Position numbers and translations under genes: made by a program | Notes under the pieces: model-generated | What the model saw: only the letters and a program-made list of their open reading frames with translations | Told to the model about the DNA's origin: nothing | The model's database searches: none | Shown: in pieces, positions 17,551 to 25,392 of the stretch | How positions within the stretch are numbered: the stretch's first letter is position 1 | Layout: every line of letters starts with the position of its first letter | Assembly: GCF_006542275.1 (NCBI RefSeq) | Contig: NZ_CP041217.1 | Span: 3,660,501-3,724,500 of the forward strand | Length of the DNA: 64,000 nucleotides | Direction of reading: 5' to 3' | Origin: Saccharibacillus brassicae | Lineage (GTDB): Bacteria > Bacillota > Bacilli > Paenibacillales > Paenibacillaceae

Positions 17551-17597
17551 GCGGGCCGTAAGCGGCGCAGCGGCGGGGAATCGAAAGGGAGGCAGGC

Positions 17598-18110
17598 ATG
17601 GAACTGTATTTTGGCGGTAAAAAAAGGTTCGGCAAAAGCACCATCCGGCAGATCGGCGGCAGCCGCAAAGGATCGGTCGATTACCGCTTCAAAGGAGCGG
17701 ACGGCCTCTGCGTACTCGACGGCGACGACTACGTGCTGTACCGTACCTACCGGGAACGATTGTCCGAACGCTGGACGGTCCGGAACGCCAAAGAAGAAGT
17801 CGCCGGCACGCTGAGCCGGGAATCGGCTTTTTCCGACACGCGGTTCGAATACGACGCCGGCGGACGCGGCACGTATCTGATCGAGGAAGACATCGGCGGC
17901 TACCGGATCGAAGGCACAGGCCAAGCCGCCTTTGTCGATCTCAAGCGGCGCCGGCTCCAAAGCGACGAATACTGGCTCCAGACAGACGATACCCAAAACG
18001 GCGGCGTCAGCGAATACGAATGGGTCGCCGTCATTCACGGCATCTCGGCTCTGCGCGAACGTTCGCCGTGGACGACGGCGGTGACGGCGATCGGCAGGAT
18101 ATTTTCGTAG
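17598..18110 (+). CDS. LURP-one-related (YxjI/tubby-like) protein, paralogue 3 of 3 (divergent)
   Basis: A 170-residue protein that keeps the family frame (MELYFGGKKRFGKS start, RFEYDAGGRGTYLIEE, and SEYEWVAVIHGISAL near the end) but has lost similarity in the first strands. It has an extra C-terminal helix (TAVTAIGRIFS). AGGGAGG precedes the ATG, and it directly follows ypsA. Assignment to the family rests mostly on the FEYDAG and EWVAV blocks and on proximity to the two clearer paralogues. Confidence 0.68.
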   Translation: MELYFGGKKRFGKSTIRQIGGSRKGSVDYRFKGADGLCVLDGDDYVLYRTYRERLSERWTVRNAKEEVAGTLSRESAFSDTRFEYDAGGRGTYLIEEDIGGYRIEGTGQAAFVDLKRRRLQSDEYWLQTDDTQNGGVSEYEWVAVIHGISALRERSPWTTAVTAIGRIFS

Positions 18111-18264
18111 CGGGACGCGGAGGAGCGTCAGGGGAGAAGGGTCGGAAAGCGGAGGTCCGGGAAGACTGGGAAAGGTCGCGGAAGGCACGGACTCCCCGGG
18201 AAGAAGCGGGGAGATCGGGAAAGAGCCGGACGGCGGTAGAATCCCGGCAAGACACGGCTATATG

Positions 18265-18312
18265 AAAACCGCCGCAGGCGGCGTTCCTCGGAACGCGCCT
18301 GCGGCGGTTTTT
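18265..18312. terminator. Bidirectional terminator between LURP-3 and the 18363 gene
   Basis: AAAACCGCCGCAGGCG and CGCCTGCGGCGGTTTT arms with the inner hairpin GCGTTCC/GGAACGC. T runs lie on both strands between convergent genes. Confidence 0.9.
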
Positions 18313-18362
18313 GGGTGCGGCGGCTGCGCCAGGCAGCACCGTGGATCGGGCGGAGCGCGTAC

Positions 18363-18860
18363 TTACTTGCGCGAGAATCCTTCTTCGGCGAGATACTCGT
18401 TGGCTTCGTCGAGCGTCTCGAACGCCATTTCCAGGCTGGCCCCCGAGTAGATGAAATAGGTCTCGTCTTCCAGCTTCAGGATCAGTTCCTGTCCGCTGCC
18501 GTCTGTCCAGATCTCGTCGTCCGGAGCGGCCGGAAGCGCAGCCGCCTGGGCCGGCTTCGGGCTGCGGGCAGCGGAATCCGCGCCCGGAGCCAGCGAGCGG
18601 ATCGACGCTTCGATGATCTCGCGCAGCTGTTCTTCCGTGAAGTCGCGGACGTTGACGAAGCCTTTGTCGTCCGGCTCGTAACCGCCGATCAGCCCGGCGA
18701 ACACGTAGCCGTTGCCGTTCGGATGGAAGCGGTAGCCGACCGTTTTTTTCTCGTGCGCGCTGCCTTCAAAATGGTAATTGACCCGGCCGAGCGATACGTC
18801 TTTGCGTTCCAGTTCCGGAAACGAATCCAGAATCGCGATTTTTTGTTCAAAAGTAAGCAT
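18363..18860 (-). CDS. Conserved hypothetical protein
   Basis: A 165-residue soluble protein. The first 75 residues (MLTFEQKIAILDSFPELERK, then GRVNYHFEGSAHEKK and GYRFHPNGNGYVFAG) look like one folded domain; a Pro/Ala-rich linker follows (about 102-120), then a small acidic C-terminal region (ELILKLEDETYFIYSG). GGAGG lies 12 bases before ATG 18860. No family or function recognised. It stands alone on this strand, with the repeat-rich region of element E1 upstream. Confidence 0.65.
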   Translation of the reverse strand: MLTFEQKIAILDSFPELERKDVSLGRVNYHFEGSAHEKKTVGYRFHPNGNGYVFAGLIGGYEPDDKGFVNVRDFTEEQLREIIEASIRSLAPGADSAARSPKPAQAAALPAAPDDEIWTDGSGQELILKLEDETYFIYSGASLEMAFETLDEANEYLAEEGFSRK

Positions 18861-19004
18861 ATGCGGGTTGAACCTCCAGGAAATTGAATTAGTCTGTTTC
18901 TCATTATAGCACACGCAATCGGAGGCGATTCGAAGCGGACCGCGAAGAGATCCGATCGGGATGGATGGCGGGAGAATCGGAACGCGTCAGAGTATGCCAG
19001 AACA

Positions 19005-19134
19005 CATCAGAACGCATCTAAAAAAATCATATCGGATCAAAAAGAATGGCATCATATCAGGGCGTATCAAAAAGGATCACATCTCATCACATTGAATCCT
19101 ATTGCATCGCATCCCATCAGGCCGCATCAAAATT
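19005..19134. repeat. Degenerate 10-bp tandem array
   Basis: Thirteen consecutive decamers, mostly starting with a base followed by ATC (CATCAGAACG, CATCTAAAAA, GATCAAAAAG, TATCAGGGCG, TATCAAAAAG, CATCACATTG, CATCAGGCCG and so on). The ATC stays in register while the rest of the unit drifts. Non-coding, and adjacent to palindrome element E1. Confidence 0.8.
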
Positions 19135-19170
19135 GCACCGGGGTAAAGCCTGCCCCGCGCTCTTTTTCCG

Positions 19171-19356
19171 AAATAACGTCCTGACGACACTTATTTTCCC
19201 GCAGACGAGCCCGCCTTACAAATAACGTCCTCACGACACTTATTTCGGCTCTTCTTGAGACTTGACCTTCTTTTTAGGCAAAATAACGATCGTATCGCAC
19301 TTATTTCGAAAAAGAAGCGGTCAAACGGGAAATTAGTTGTGCTCAGGCAGTTATTT
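19171..19356. repeat. Four-palindrome element E1 (AAATAAC family)
   Basis: Four imperfect palindromes of 26-27 bp start at 19171, 19220, 19282 and 19330 (spacings 49, 62, 48). Units 1 and 2 share AAATAACGTCCT and GACACTTATTT; units 3 and 4 have AAATAACGATCG...CGCACTTATTT and AAATTAGTTG...CAGTTATTT. Same layout and closely related sequence as E3 and E6. Confidence 0.85.
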
Positions 19357-19509
19357 CTCCGCTCTGAGCTGAGCTCTCGTCTCCGAGCAGAGATCTCGTC
19401 GGGCGGAAGGGCGGAGCGGCGGCATTCGGCGGACAAGCGATCGCACGGCGGCGTAGCGTCACAGCGGCAGCAAAGGCGCCAAAACGCGCAGCAAAAGCGC
19501 ATCCGCTCG

Positions 19510-19641
19510 CGCCTGCCCCGTCGCTCTGTTGCGCAGGCCCCTTCGCCCTGCTGCGCCTGCCCCTTCGCCCTGCTGCGCCTGCCCCGTCGCTCTGTTTCGC
19601 ATGCCCCTTCGCCCTGCTGCGCAGGCCCCGTCGCCCCGCGC
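19510..19641. repeat. 22-bp tandem array
   Basis: Six copies of a 22-bp unit (CGCCTGCCCCTTCGCCCTGCTG and close variants). Two subtypes (GTCGCTCTGTTG and TTCGCCCTGCTG) are interspersed. The unit length is not a multiple of three, and no gene covers it. Confidence 0.85.
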
Positions 19642-19764
19642 GAGCGGATGCACCAAAAAGAACCCCGTTCACCTAACGTGAACAGAGTCCTGTTTGTCCG
19701 CATAACGCCACCGCCGCCGCGATTCGATCTCAGCAGCCGACACCGCCCGCGGAGCCGACCTGTT

Positions 19765-20544
19765 TTACAGCAGGCCGACCATTTTCAATCCGTGTGCGAT
19801 GCCGTCGTCTTCGTTCGTCTTCGTGATCCACTTGGCGACCGCTTTCACTTCCGGCAGGCCGTTGCCCATCGCGACGCTGTTCGGAATGCCGCCGAGCATC
19901 TCCAGGTCGTTCAGCGCGTCACCGAACGCATACTGGCGCTCGGGCGGGATGCCGAGTTTGTCCGTGATTTTGCGAATGCCTTCGAGCTTGCTACCGCCCG
20001 CGGGCAGCACGTCGGCCGACAGCGGATTCCAGCGGATAAAAGACAGGGAAGGGAAGATCGCGTCGTACAGCGCTTCGTCCGCCTCGCTGCAAAACAGCGA
20101 AGCCTGATAGACGAACCGCTCCTTGTAAAAGTGCGGGTCCGGCGTCGACAGCGAAATGTAGTTGAGCATCATGCCGAAGCCCTGCGCGACGAATTCGTCG
20201 TCCGGCACGGTCGCCGTCATCTGTTCGTCGTCGATCAGGATGACCGGATGGTTGTGCTTCAGGGCGATCTCCGTCATCTGCTCTACGGCGCGCGTGTCGA
20301 TCGGGTTCGTGTACAGCACCTGGCCGTTCAGCACGACGTACTGCCCGCTGTAGCTGACGTAGGTGTCGATGCCGAGTTCTTCGCGGATTTCCTTGAACAT
20401 GAATTGCGGGCGTCCGGTCGCGATCGCGACGATATGGCCCCGGCGTTTCAGTTCGAGCACCGCTTCCTTGGCGGACGGGGGAACTTGCTTGCGTTCGTCC
20501 ACGAGCGTGCCGTCAATATCGAAAAAGATAATGCTTGGTTCCAT
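19765..20544 (-). CDS. Cof-type HAD phosphatase (copy 2 of a tandem pair)
   Basis: A 259-residue haloacid dehalogenase-type hydrolase of the Cof (subfamily IIB) class. Motif I is IIFFDIDGTLV (Asp nucleophile about residue 9), motif II is VAIATGRPQF, and the motif III/IV region is GGSKLEGI...AFGDALNDLEML, with the conserved Lys replaced in position by Ser-Lys. Such proteins dephosphorylate small sugar or flavin phosphates. CGGAGG precedes the ATG. It is a clear paralogue of the next gene upstream (20593-21369), separated by 48 bases, so a local duplication. The plus-strand frame across both genes is antisense shadow. Confidence 0.9.
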   Translation of the reverse strand: MEPSIIFFDIDGTLVDERKQVPPSAKEAVLELKRRGHIVAIATGRPQFMFKEIREELGIDTYVSYSGQYVVLNGQVLYTNPIDTRAVEQMTEIALKHNHPVILIDDEQMTATVPDDEFVAQGFGMMLNYISLSTPDPHFYKERFVYQASLFCSEADEALYDAIFPSLSFIRWNPLSADVLPAGGSKLEGIRKITDKLGIPPERQYAFGDALNDLEMLGGIPNSVAMGNGLPEVKAVAKWITKTNEDDGIAHGLKMVGLL

Positions 20545-20592
20545 GGTGTACCTCCGATTCTTGTGGGGATGGATAGCGCTTCGGGCGTTCCG

Positions 20593-21369
20593 TTACAGCA
20601 GACCCGCCAGCTTGAGGCCGTGGGCGATGCCGTCTTCGTTGTTCGAAGTCGTGACCCATTTGGCGGCGTCTTTGGCTTCCTGCAGGCCGCTGCCCATCGC
20701 GACGCTGTTCGGAATGCCCCGGAGCATCTGCAGGTCGTTGAGCGCGTCGCCGAAAGCGTATTGGCGCTCCAGCGGTATGCCGAGCTTGTCGGTGATTTTG
20801 CCGATGCCTTTGAACTTGCTGCCGCCGGCCGGAAGAACGTCCACCGAGAACGGATGCCAGCGAACGAAATCGAACGCTTCGAGCTGCTCCTCGTACGCTT
20901 TTTCCTCGCCTTCGGCGCAGAACAGCAGCGATTGGTAGATAAAGCGGCCTTTGTAATACAGCGGATCGTGCGTCGGCATCATGCCCACGTTGAGCGTGCC
21001 CATACTCTCCAGCACGCGTTCGCTGTCGGGTACGTTGGCGCGCATGTCTTCGTGATCCATGTAGACGATGGCGTGCTCGTTCTTCAGAGCGAGGTCGGTC
21101 AGCGTCTGCAGGGATGGCTCGTTCAGCGGGTTGGTGAACAGGACCTGGCCTTCCAGCACGACATAAGAGCCGTTATAGCTGACATAGGTGTCGATATTCA
21201 GTTCTTCCCGGATATGATCGAAAAAGAAAGGCGCGCGTCCCGTGGCGATCGCGACGATGTGCCCCTGCTCTTTGAGCGCGGTGATCGCTTCGCGGGTCGA
21301 GTCGTTGATCTGTTTGTCGTCGTTCAGCAGCGTTCCGTCCAGGTCGAAAAAGATGATGCTTCTCTCCAT
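20593..21369 (-). CDS. Cof-type HAD phosphatase (copy 1 of a tandem pair)
   Basis: A 258-residue HAD-IIB hydrolase with IIFFDLDGTLLNDD (nucleophile about residue 9), VAIATGRAPF, and GGSKFKGIGKITDKLGI followed by YAFGDALNDLQML. About two thirds of residues match copy 2, and both keep the C-terminal DGIAHGLK-GLL ending. ATG 21369 has GGAGGG nine bases upstream. It is first in a two-gene operon read leftward from an extended -10 promoter at 21492-21500. Substrate unknown. Confidence 0.9.
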   Translation of the reverse strand: MERSIIFFDLDGTLLNDDKQINDSTREAITALKEQGHIVAIATGRAPFFFDHIREELNIDTYVSYNGSYVVLEGQVLFTNPLNEPSLQTLTDLALKNEHAIVYMDHEDMRANVPDSERVLESMGTLNVGMMPTHDPLYYKGRFIYQSLLFCAEGEEKAYEEQLEAFDFVRWHPFSVDVLPAGGSKFKGIGKITDKLGIPLERQYAFGDALNDLQMLRGIPNSVAMGSGLQEAKDAAKWVTTSNNEDGIAHGLKLAGLL

Positions 21370-21491
21370 GATGCGTTTCCCTCCGTTTGCGTCGGCCGCG
21401 CACATTCCGCGGCGCTGCGCGATTAATTACGGTTTCTGGTCTCTGTCTAACCGGCTTGCGGGTTGATCCGTGCCGGATCTCTGTCTTCCCT

Positions 21492-21500
21492 ATTATACCA
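21492..21500 (-). promoter_or_regulatory. Extended -10 promoter for the HAD pair
   Basis: Read on the minus strand, TGGTATAAT is a perfect extended -10 about 120 bases before the first HAD gene. No convincing -35. Confidence 0.55.
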
Positions 21501-21535
21501 TGAGGAGCGCGGGGGAATCTTTTGTTTGCGAACTA

Positions 21536-21544
21536 TGCTATAAT
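21536..21544 (+). promoter_or_regulatory. Extended -10 promoter for malic enzyme
   Basis: TGCTATAAT is a perfect extended -10, 85 bases before the malic enzyme start and divergent from the HAD promoter 40 bases away. Confidence 0.6.
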
Positions 21545-21629
21545 AAGTCCGAATTTGAATTGTAAGCGTTATCAGTCAGCAGGCGAGCTTGTGCGCCTGC
21601 CGCCAAAACGTATTCTCAGGAGGTAGACG

Positions 21630-23036
21630 ATGGCCCTTGGAACGAGCATGATCATACGGCTGCAAATGGACAAAAAACAGGTGACGTTCGGCGAAGTGGC
21701 GGGCGCGATCGGCGACGGAGGCGGAGACGTGGTCGCGATCGACGTCATCCATGCCAGTCCCGAGCATACGATCCGGGATCTCACGGTCAACCTGCCGGAA
21801 AAAATGCGCGACGCCGTGCTTCAGGCGGTCGAAGCGCTGCCGGGCGTCAAAGTCGTCAACGTATCGGACCGGACATTCCTCGCGCATCTAGGCGGCAAGA
21901 TCGAGATCATGGCCAAATCGCCGGTCAAAAACCGCGAAGACCTGTCTCACGTCTACACCCCCGGCGTCGCAAAAGTCTGCATGGCGATCCACGAAGATCC
22001 GCAAAAAGCGTTCACGCTGACGATCAAGCGCAACACGATCGCGGTCGTATCGGACGGCACGGCGGTGCTCGGCCTGGGCGATATCGGACCCCGGGCGGCC
22101 ATGCCCGTCATGGAAGGCAAAGCGATGCTGTTCAAGCAGTTCGCCGGCGTGGATGCTTTCCCGATCTGCCTCGATACCAAAGACACCGAAGAGATCATCC
22201 GGACCGTCAAGCTGATCGCTCCGGCTTTTGGAGGCATCAATCTTGAAGACATCGGTTCGCCGCGCTGCTTCGAAATCGAGCGCCGCCTGACCGAAGAATT
22301 GGACATTCCGGTCTTTCATGACGATCAGCACGGAACGGCGGTCGTCGTATTGGCCGGCCTGCTGAATGCGCTGAGCATCGTCGGCAAAAAGCTCGAAGAC
22401 GCCAAGATCGTCGTGCTCGGCATCGGAGCCGCCGGTTCGGCGTGCGTCAAAATGCTGCTGTCGGCGGGCGCGCGCAATCTGATCGCCGTCGACCGCTGCG
22501 GCGCGCTGCACAAAGCGGAAAAATACGACAACGAGACGTGGGACTGGATCGCGGACAACTGCAATCCGAACGGAGAGACCGGGCAGCTGGAACACGTCAT
22601 CGCCGGCGCGGACGTATTTATCGGCGTATCGCGTCCCAACCTGCTGACGCTGGACCATATCAAGTCGATGGCGCCCGATCCGATCGTATTCGCCATGGCG
22701 AATCCCGATCCGGAGATCGATCCGGAACTTGCGGAAGAACATGTACGCGTCATGGCGACGGGCCGCAGCGACTTCCCGAACCAGATCAACAACGTGCTCT
22801 GCTTCCCCGGCATGTTCCGCGGCGCGCTGGACTGCCGCGCGAGCGTCATCAACGAAGAGATGAAAGTCGCCGCCGCGCAGGCGATCGCATCGGTCGTCGA
22901 AGACGACGAGCTGAACGAGCAGTATATCATCCCGAGCGTGTTCAACGACAAAGTCGTCGACCGTATCCGCGACGCCGTCGTCAAAGCCGCGCTGCGCACC
23001 GGCGTGGCACGCCGCACGCCGCCGGAGTTCCGCTAG
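21630..23036 (+). CDS. NAD(P)-dependent malic enzyme with N-terminal ACT-like domain
   Basis: A 468-residue enzyme that decarboxylates malate to pyruvate with NAD(P) reduction. The first 75 residues (LGTSMIIRLQMDKKQVTFG, VIHASPEHTIRDLTVN) form an ACT-like regulatory domain. The catalytic region has VYTPGVAKVC, the Lys of IKRNTIAVVSDG, GLGDIGPRAAMPVMEGK, the metal site in NLEDIGSPRCFEIE and HDDQHGTAVV, and the Rossmann motif VVLGIGAAGSACV. AGGAGG precedes the ATG. The ACT fusion suggests allosteric control by an amino acid, as in YtsJ-like enzymes; cofactor preference is not clear. A tandem array begins directly after the stop. Confidence 0.92.
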   Translation: MALGTSMIIRLQMDKKQVTFGEVAGAIGDGGGDVVAIDVIHASPEHTIRDLTVNLPEKMRDAVLQAVEALPGVKVVNVSDRTFLAHLGGKIEIMAKSPVKNREDLSHVYTPGVAKVCMAIHEDPQKAFTLTIKRNTIAVVSDGTAVLGLGDIGPRAAMPVMEGKAMLFKQFAGVDAFPICLDTKDTEEIIRTVKLIAPAFGGINLEDIGSPRCFEIERRLTEELDIPVFHDDQHGTAVVVLAGLLNALSIVGKKLEDAKIVVLGIGAAGSACVKMLLSAGARNLIAVDRCGALHKAEKYDNETWDWIADNCNPNGETGQLEHVIAGADVFIGVSRPNLLTLDHIKSMAPDPIVFAMANPDPEIDPELAEEHVRVMATGRSDFPNQINNVLCFPGMFRGALDCRASVINEEMKVAAAQAIASVVEDDELNEQYIIPSVFNDKVVDRIRDAVVKAALRTGVARRTPPEFR

Positions 23037-23049
23037 GCGGAGAAGGCCG

Positions 23050-23255
23050 GCTGCTGTGAGCAGGCTGCGCGTGGAGTAAGCGGATGATCGGGCGGGTGTA
23101 AGTTGGGCCGCTCGGAGTGAGCGGAGGGCAGGGCGAGTGCAAGTGGGGCCGCTCGGAGTGAGCGGAGGGCAGGGCGAGTGCAAGTGGGCCGCTCGGAGTG
23201 AGTGGAGGGCCGGGTGGCCGCAAGCAGTCCGCGTGGAGTGAGCGTAGACTGTGTG
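23050..23255. repeat. About 41-bp tandem array after malic enzyme
   Basis: About five units of 40-41 bp, each with GCCGCTCGGAGTGAGCGG and GAGTGCAAGTGG. The two central copies (from 23107 and 23148) are nearly identical and the outer ones degenerate. It starts within about 15 bases of the stop codon. Confidence 0.8.
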
Positions 23256-23293
23256 GACAAGCGAAGATCGGAGCAGCCGTAAGGCAGCCAAAA

Positions 23294-23319
23294 GGAGAGG
23301 CGAGCCGCCTCTCTTTTTT
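23294..23319 (+). terminator. Intrinsic terminator after the malic enzyme array
   Basis: GAGAGGCG, AGC loop, CGCCTCTC and six T. It sits beyond the tandem array, so the array is probably in the malic enzyme transcript. Confidence 0.85.
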
Positions 23320-23334
23320 GTTTTGGGTTGGTTT

Positions 23335-23529
23335 TTTAACGGGTTGCATGTGCGGTAGAGAACTTTTTTGGGCGTGATCTGGGGCTTAACGGATCGTATG
23401 TCCGTTAGGCGGCCCAAACGGGGCTGGGAAGCTCGAATAATCGCTTTTTTCGCGTCTAAGCGTCGCCTCGATCCGTTAAAAGCGGAAACTGTCGATTCCG
23501 GGCGCTAAGCTTCATGTCGATCCTTTAGC
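23335..23529. repeat. Four-palindrome element E2 (TTAACGGATC family)
   Basis: Units start at 23335, 23385, 23456 and 23505 (spacings 50, 71, 49). Unit 2, CTTAACGGATCGTATGTCCG followed by TTAGG, is a clean palindrome. Units 3 and 4 read as the reverse complement (GATCCGTTAAAAG, GATCCTTTAGCG), so the element is arranged forward-forward-reverse-reverse. Confidence 0.75.
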
Positions 23530-23799
23530 GCGGAGTAAGCGTCGGGAGCGATGCCAATCCAGCTAAACCATCGAACAGCGCCGAACCATGCCTGGGTCGC
23601 AAGCGTCAGCCGCTATGGTGCCTACCCGATAAGGCAGGCCAAACAAGCTGAGTGATCTAAGCGGTTCGCTCGAAGACGTCCGCGGCTGAGGCCGGGATCA
23701 AGGCGGCGTGATCCGGCGAGACCGGAACGGGGCCGCGCGTGACTTGCCGGCGAAGCCTGCGTTATCATGGATTCATCCATTCGGAAGGAGGACGCGAAG

Positions 23800-24501
23800 A
23801 TGCTGCTTGAAATTATTGCCTGTACGCCGGAGGAAGCCGCGGCCGCCGAAGCGGGCGGCGCGGACCGGATCGAATGGATCGCCGATCCGGGGGTCGGCGG
23901 CGTGACGCCGGACCTTTCGCGCGCAGCGGAGATGCGCCGCGCCGTGAAAGTGCCGATCCGCGTCATGGTCCGGCCGCGGGGAGGCGGGTTCGTCTACTCG
24001 GAAGACGAACGGGAGCAGATGCGGCGGGATATTCGCCGCATCCTCGCCGCAGGCGGACTTGACGTCGTGACCGGCGTATTGACGCCGCAGGGGACGGTCG
24101 ACGAGTCCGCGCTGGCGGGACTGCTGAACGCGGGGCCGGGCCTCGCGTTCACGTTTCACCGCGCGTTCGACGAGGCCGTCGATCTCCGCCGCGCGCTGGA
24201 CACGCTGTCCGTCTACCCGCAGGTGACGGACGTGCTGACCTCGGGCGGAGCGCCGGGCGCGCCCGAGGGGGCCGCGGTGCTGGCGGAGCTGCTGCGCCGC
24301 TCCGCGGGGCGGCCGCCGCGCATTCTCGCCGGCGCGGGCCTGACGGCGGACAATCTGCGTCCGTTCCTGGACGCGACGGGCGCGGACCGGATCCATATCG
24401 GGTCCGCGGCCCGCTTCGGCGGCGATCCGTCGGCGCCGATCGATCCCGAGCGGGTGCGGACAATCCGCCGGATCCTGGAAGCTTCGGCGGGGCAGGTGTA
24501 G
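23800..24501 (+). CDS. cutC: CutC family protein
   Basis: A 233-residue TIM-barrel protein of the CutC family, named for copper homeostasis though the reaction is unknown. Family blocks are LLEIIACTPEEAAAAEAGGA near the N-terminus, VRPRGGGFVYSEDE, TFHRAFDE and VLTSGGAPGAPEGA. AAGGAGG at 23785-23791 sets ATG 23800 rather than the in-frame ATG 33 bases upstream. It follows element E2 by about 270 bases and seems monocistronic. GC content rises at the 3' end. Confidence 0.92.
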   Translation: MLLEIIACTPEEAAAAEAGGADRIEWIADPGVGGVTPDLSRAAEMRRAVKVPIRVMVRPRGGGFVYSEDEREQMRRDIRRILAAGGLDVVTGVLTPQGTVDESALAGLLNAGPGLAFTFHRAFDEAVDLRRALDTLSVYPQVTDVLTSGGAPGAPEGAAVLAELLRRSAGRPPRILAGAGLTADNLRPFLDATGADRIHIGSAARFGGDPSAPIDPERVRTIRRILEASAGQV

Positions 24502-24668
24502 CCGCGTGTCCGCCGCGTATGCCAACGGGAGTATCGGCGGAGAATAAGCAGGGATTGACAGGACAGGAGGCTCCCGTGCCCAGCGCGGGAAGGCTCTTGT
24601 ACGCAAAGGGAATCGCAAGCACCCGGAAGATAGCCAAAGCCCGCAAAAGACCCAAGGAGGAATTCATC

Positions 24669-24872
24669 ATGCTGATCCGCCCGCCCAAAGAAAACCGCTT
24701 CTACGAAAAGTCGACGGATTATCTGCCCGATCTCGGAGTGACCAAAATCACCATTCTCGTCGACCGCGAGACCGGTGTCAATTACGTCTACACCTGGAGC
24801 GTGCCCAACTCAAGCGGAGGCCTGACTCCACTGCTGGATGCAAACGGGAATGTCGTCGTCGACGAAATCTGA
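24669..24872 (+). CDS. DUF6440-like small protein
   Basis: A 67-residue protein with the pattern ITILVDRETGVNYVYTWS and GGLTPLLDANGNVV, which resembles DUF6440 proteins. AAGGAGG at 24654-24660 lies eight bases before the ATG; upstream in-frame ATGs lack a ribosome site. No signal peptide is visible. Function unknown; the short beta-rich pattern suggests a small single-domain protein. Confidence 0.7.
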   Translation: MLIRPPKENRFYEKSTDYLPDLGVTKITILVDRETGVNYVYTWSVPNSSGGLTPLLDANGNVVVDEI

Positions 24873-24932
24873 GTGAAGCCTAATCGTCCAATCCCGGGAA
24901 CGATTTGCGAAGAACCAAGCCGAACTCGGGAG

Positions 24933-24972
24933 AGCCGCACAGCGCCGAACAGGGGGCGATGCGGCTTTTTTT
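24933..24972 (+). terminator. Intrinsic terminator of the DUF6440-like gene
   Basis: AGCCGCA and TGCGGCT enclose an inner CGCC/GGCG pair and are followed by a run of seven T. Confidence 0.85.
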
Positions 24973-25014
24973 AGGGCGAAAACCGCAAACCGTACGTTCC
25001 TGCGGGTTCTGTGG

Positions 25015-25201
25015 AATTAGATGCAGAAGAGCAGTTAACAGCCTGTTTTGAGCTCTTTTCGGAGGAATAAGTGCGCCTGGACACTTATTTGCCCGATTTC
25101 AATGTAAAAAGCAGGATTTTCGGCAAAATAGCTGCCCTCACGCATTTATTTGGAAGTCTCGTCTGAGCGCGGGATAAATAATTGTCCGTGTGCATGTAAT
25201 T
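25015..25201. repeat. Four-palindrome element E3 (AAATAAC family)
   Basis: Units start at 25015, 25066, 25125 and 25174 (spacings 51, 59, 49). Unit 2 has exact 8-bp arms AATAAGTG and CACTTATT. Units 1 and 4 are weaker (AATTAGATGC...GCAGTTAAC and ATAAATAATTG...CATGTAATT). Confidence 0.7.
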
Positions 25202-25288
25202 CGTACCCAATGCCCGCTATCCGCGCCAAATCTTCTGTTCCAAGCTCTCCGCCGCGCCGATTGTTTCCTCTTTTCCCCAAAAAAACGC

Positions 25289-25318
25289 TTGCATCCCTTT
25301 CCCAATCTCTGCTATATT
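25289..25318 (+). promoter_or_regulatory. SigA promoter of the ABC exporter operon
   Basis: TTGCAT (25289-25294), 18 bases, then TATATT (25313-25318) preceded by TGC, 75 bases before the first permease gene. Confidence 0.65.
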
Positions 25319-25392
25319 AGTGACCTTCTCTTTTTTTCACCTTGTCTGAAGTGGACGTTCACCGTCAACCCAAAGCTTATCGGAGGTGTAAG

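Noticed and set aside
19171..19356. CRISPR-like array (repeat units at about 50-60 bp)
   Set aside because: Only four units, units are palindromic and diverged, half of them are inverted, and no cas genes are near.
19255..21426. Long plus-strand open frame of 723 codons
   Set aside because: It runs antisense through both HAD genes and two repeat regions. High-GC codon structure of the true genes leaves this frame open; its translation is Arg/His/Val-rich with no family motif.
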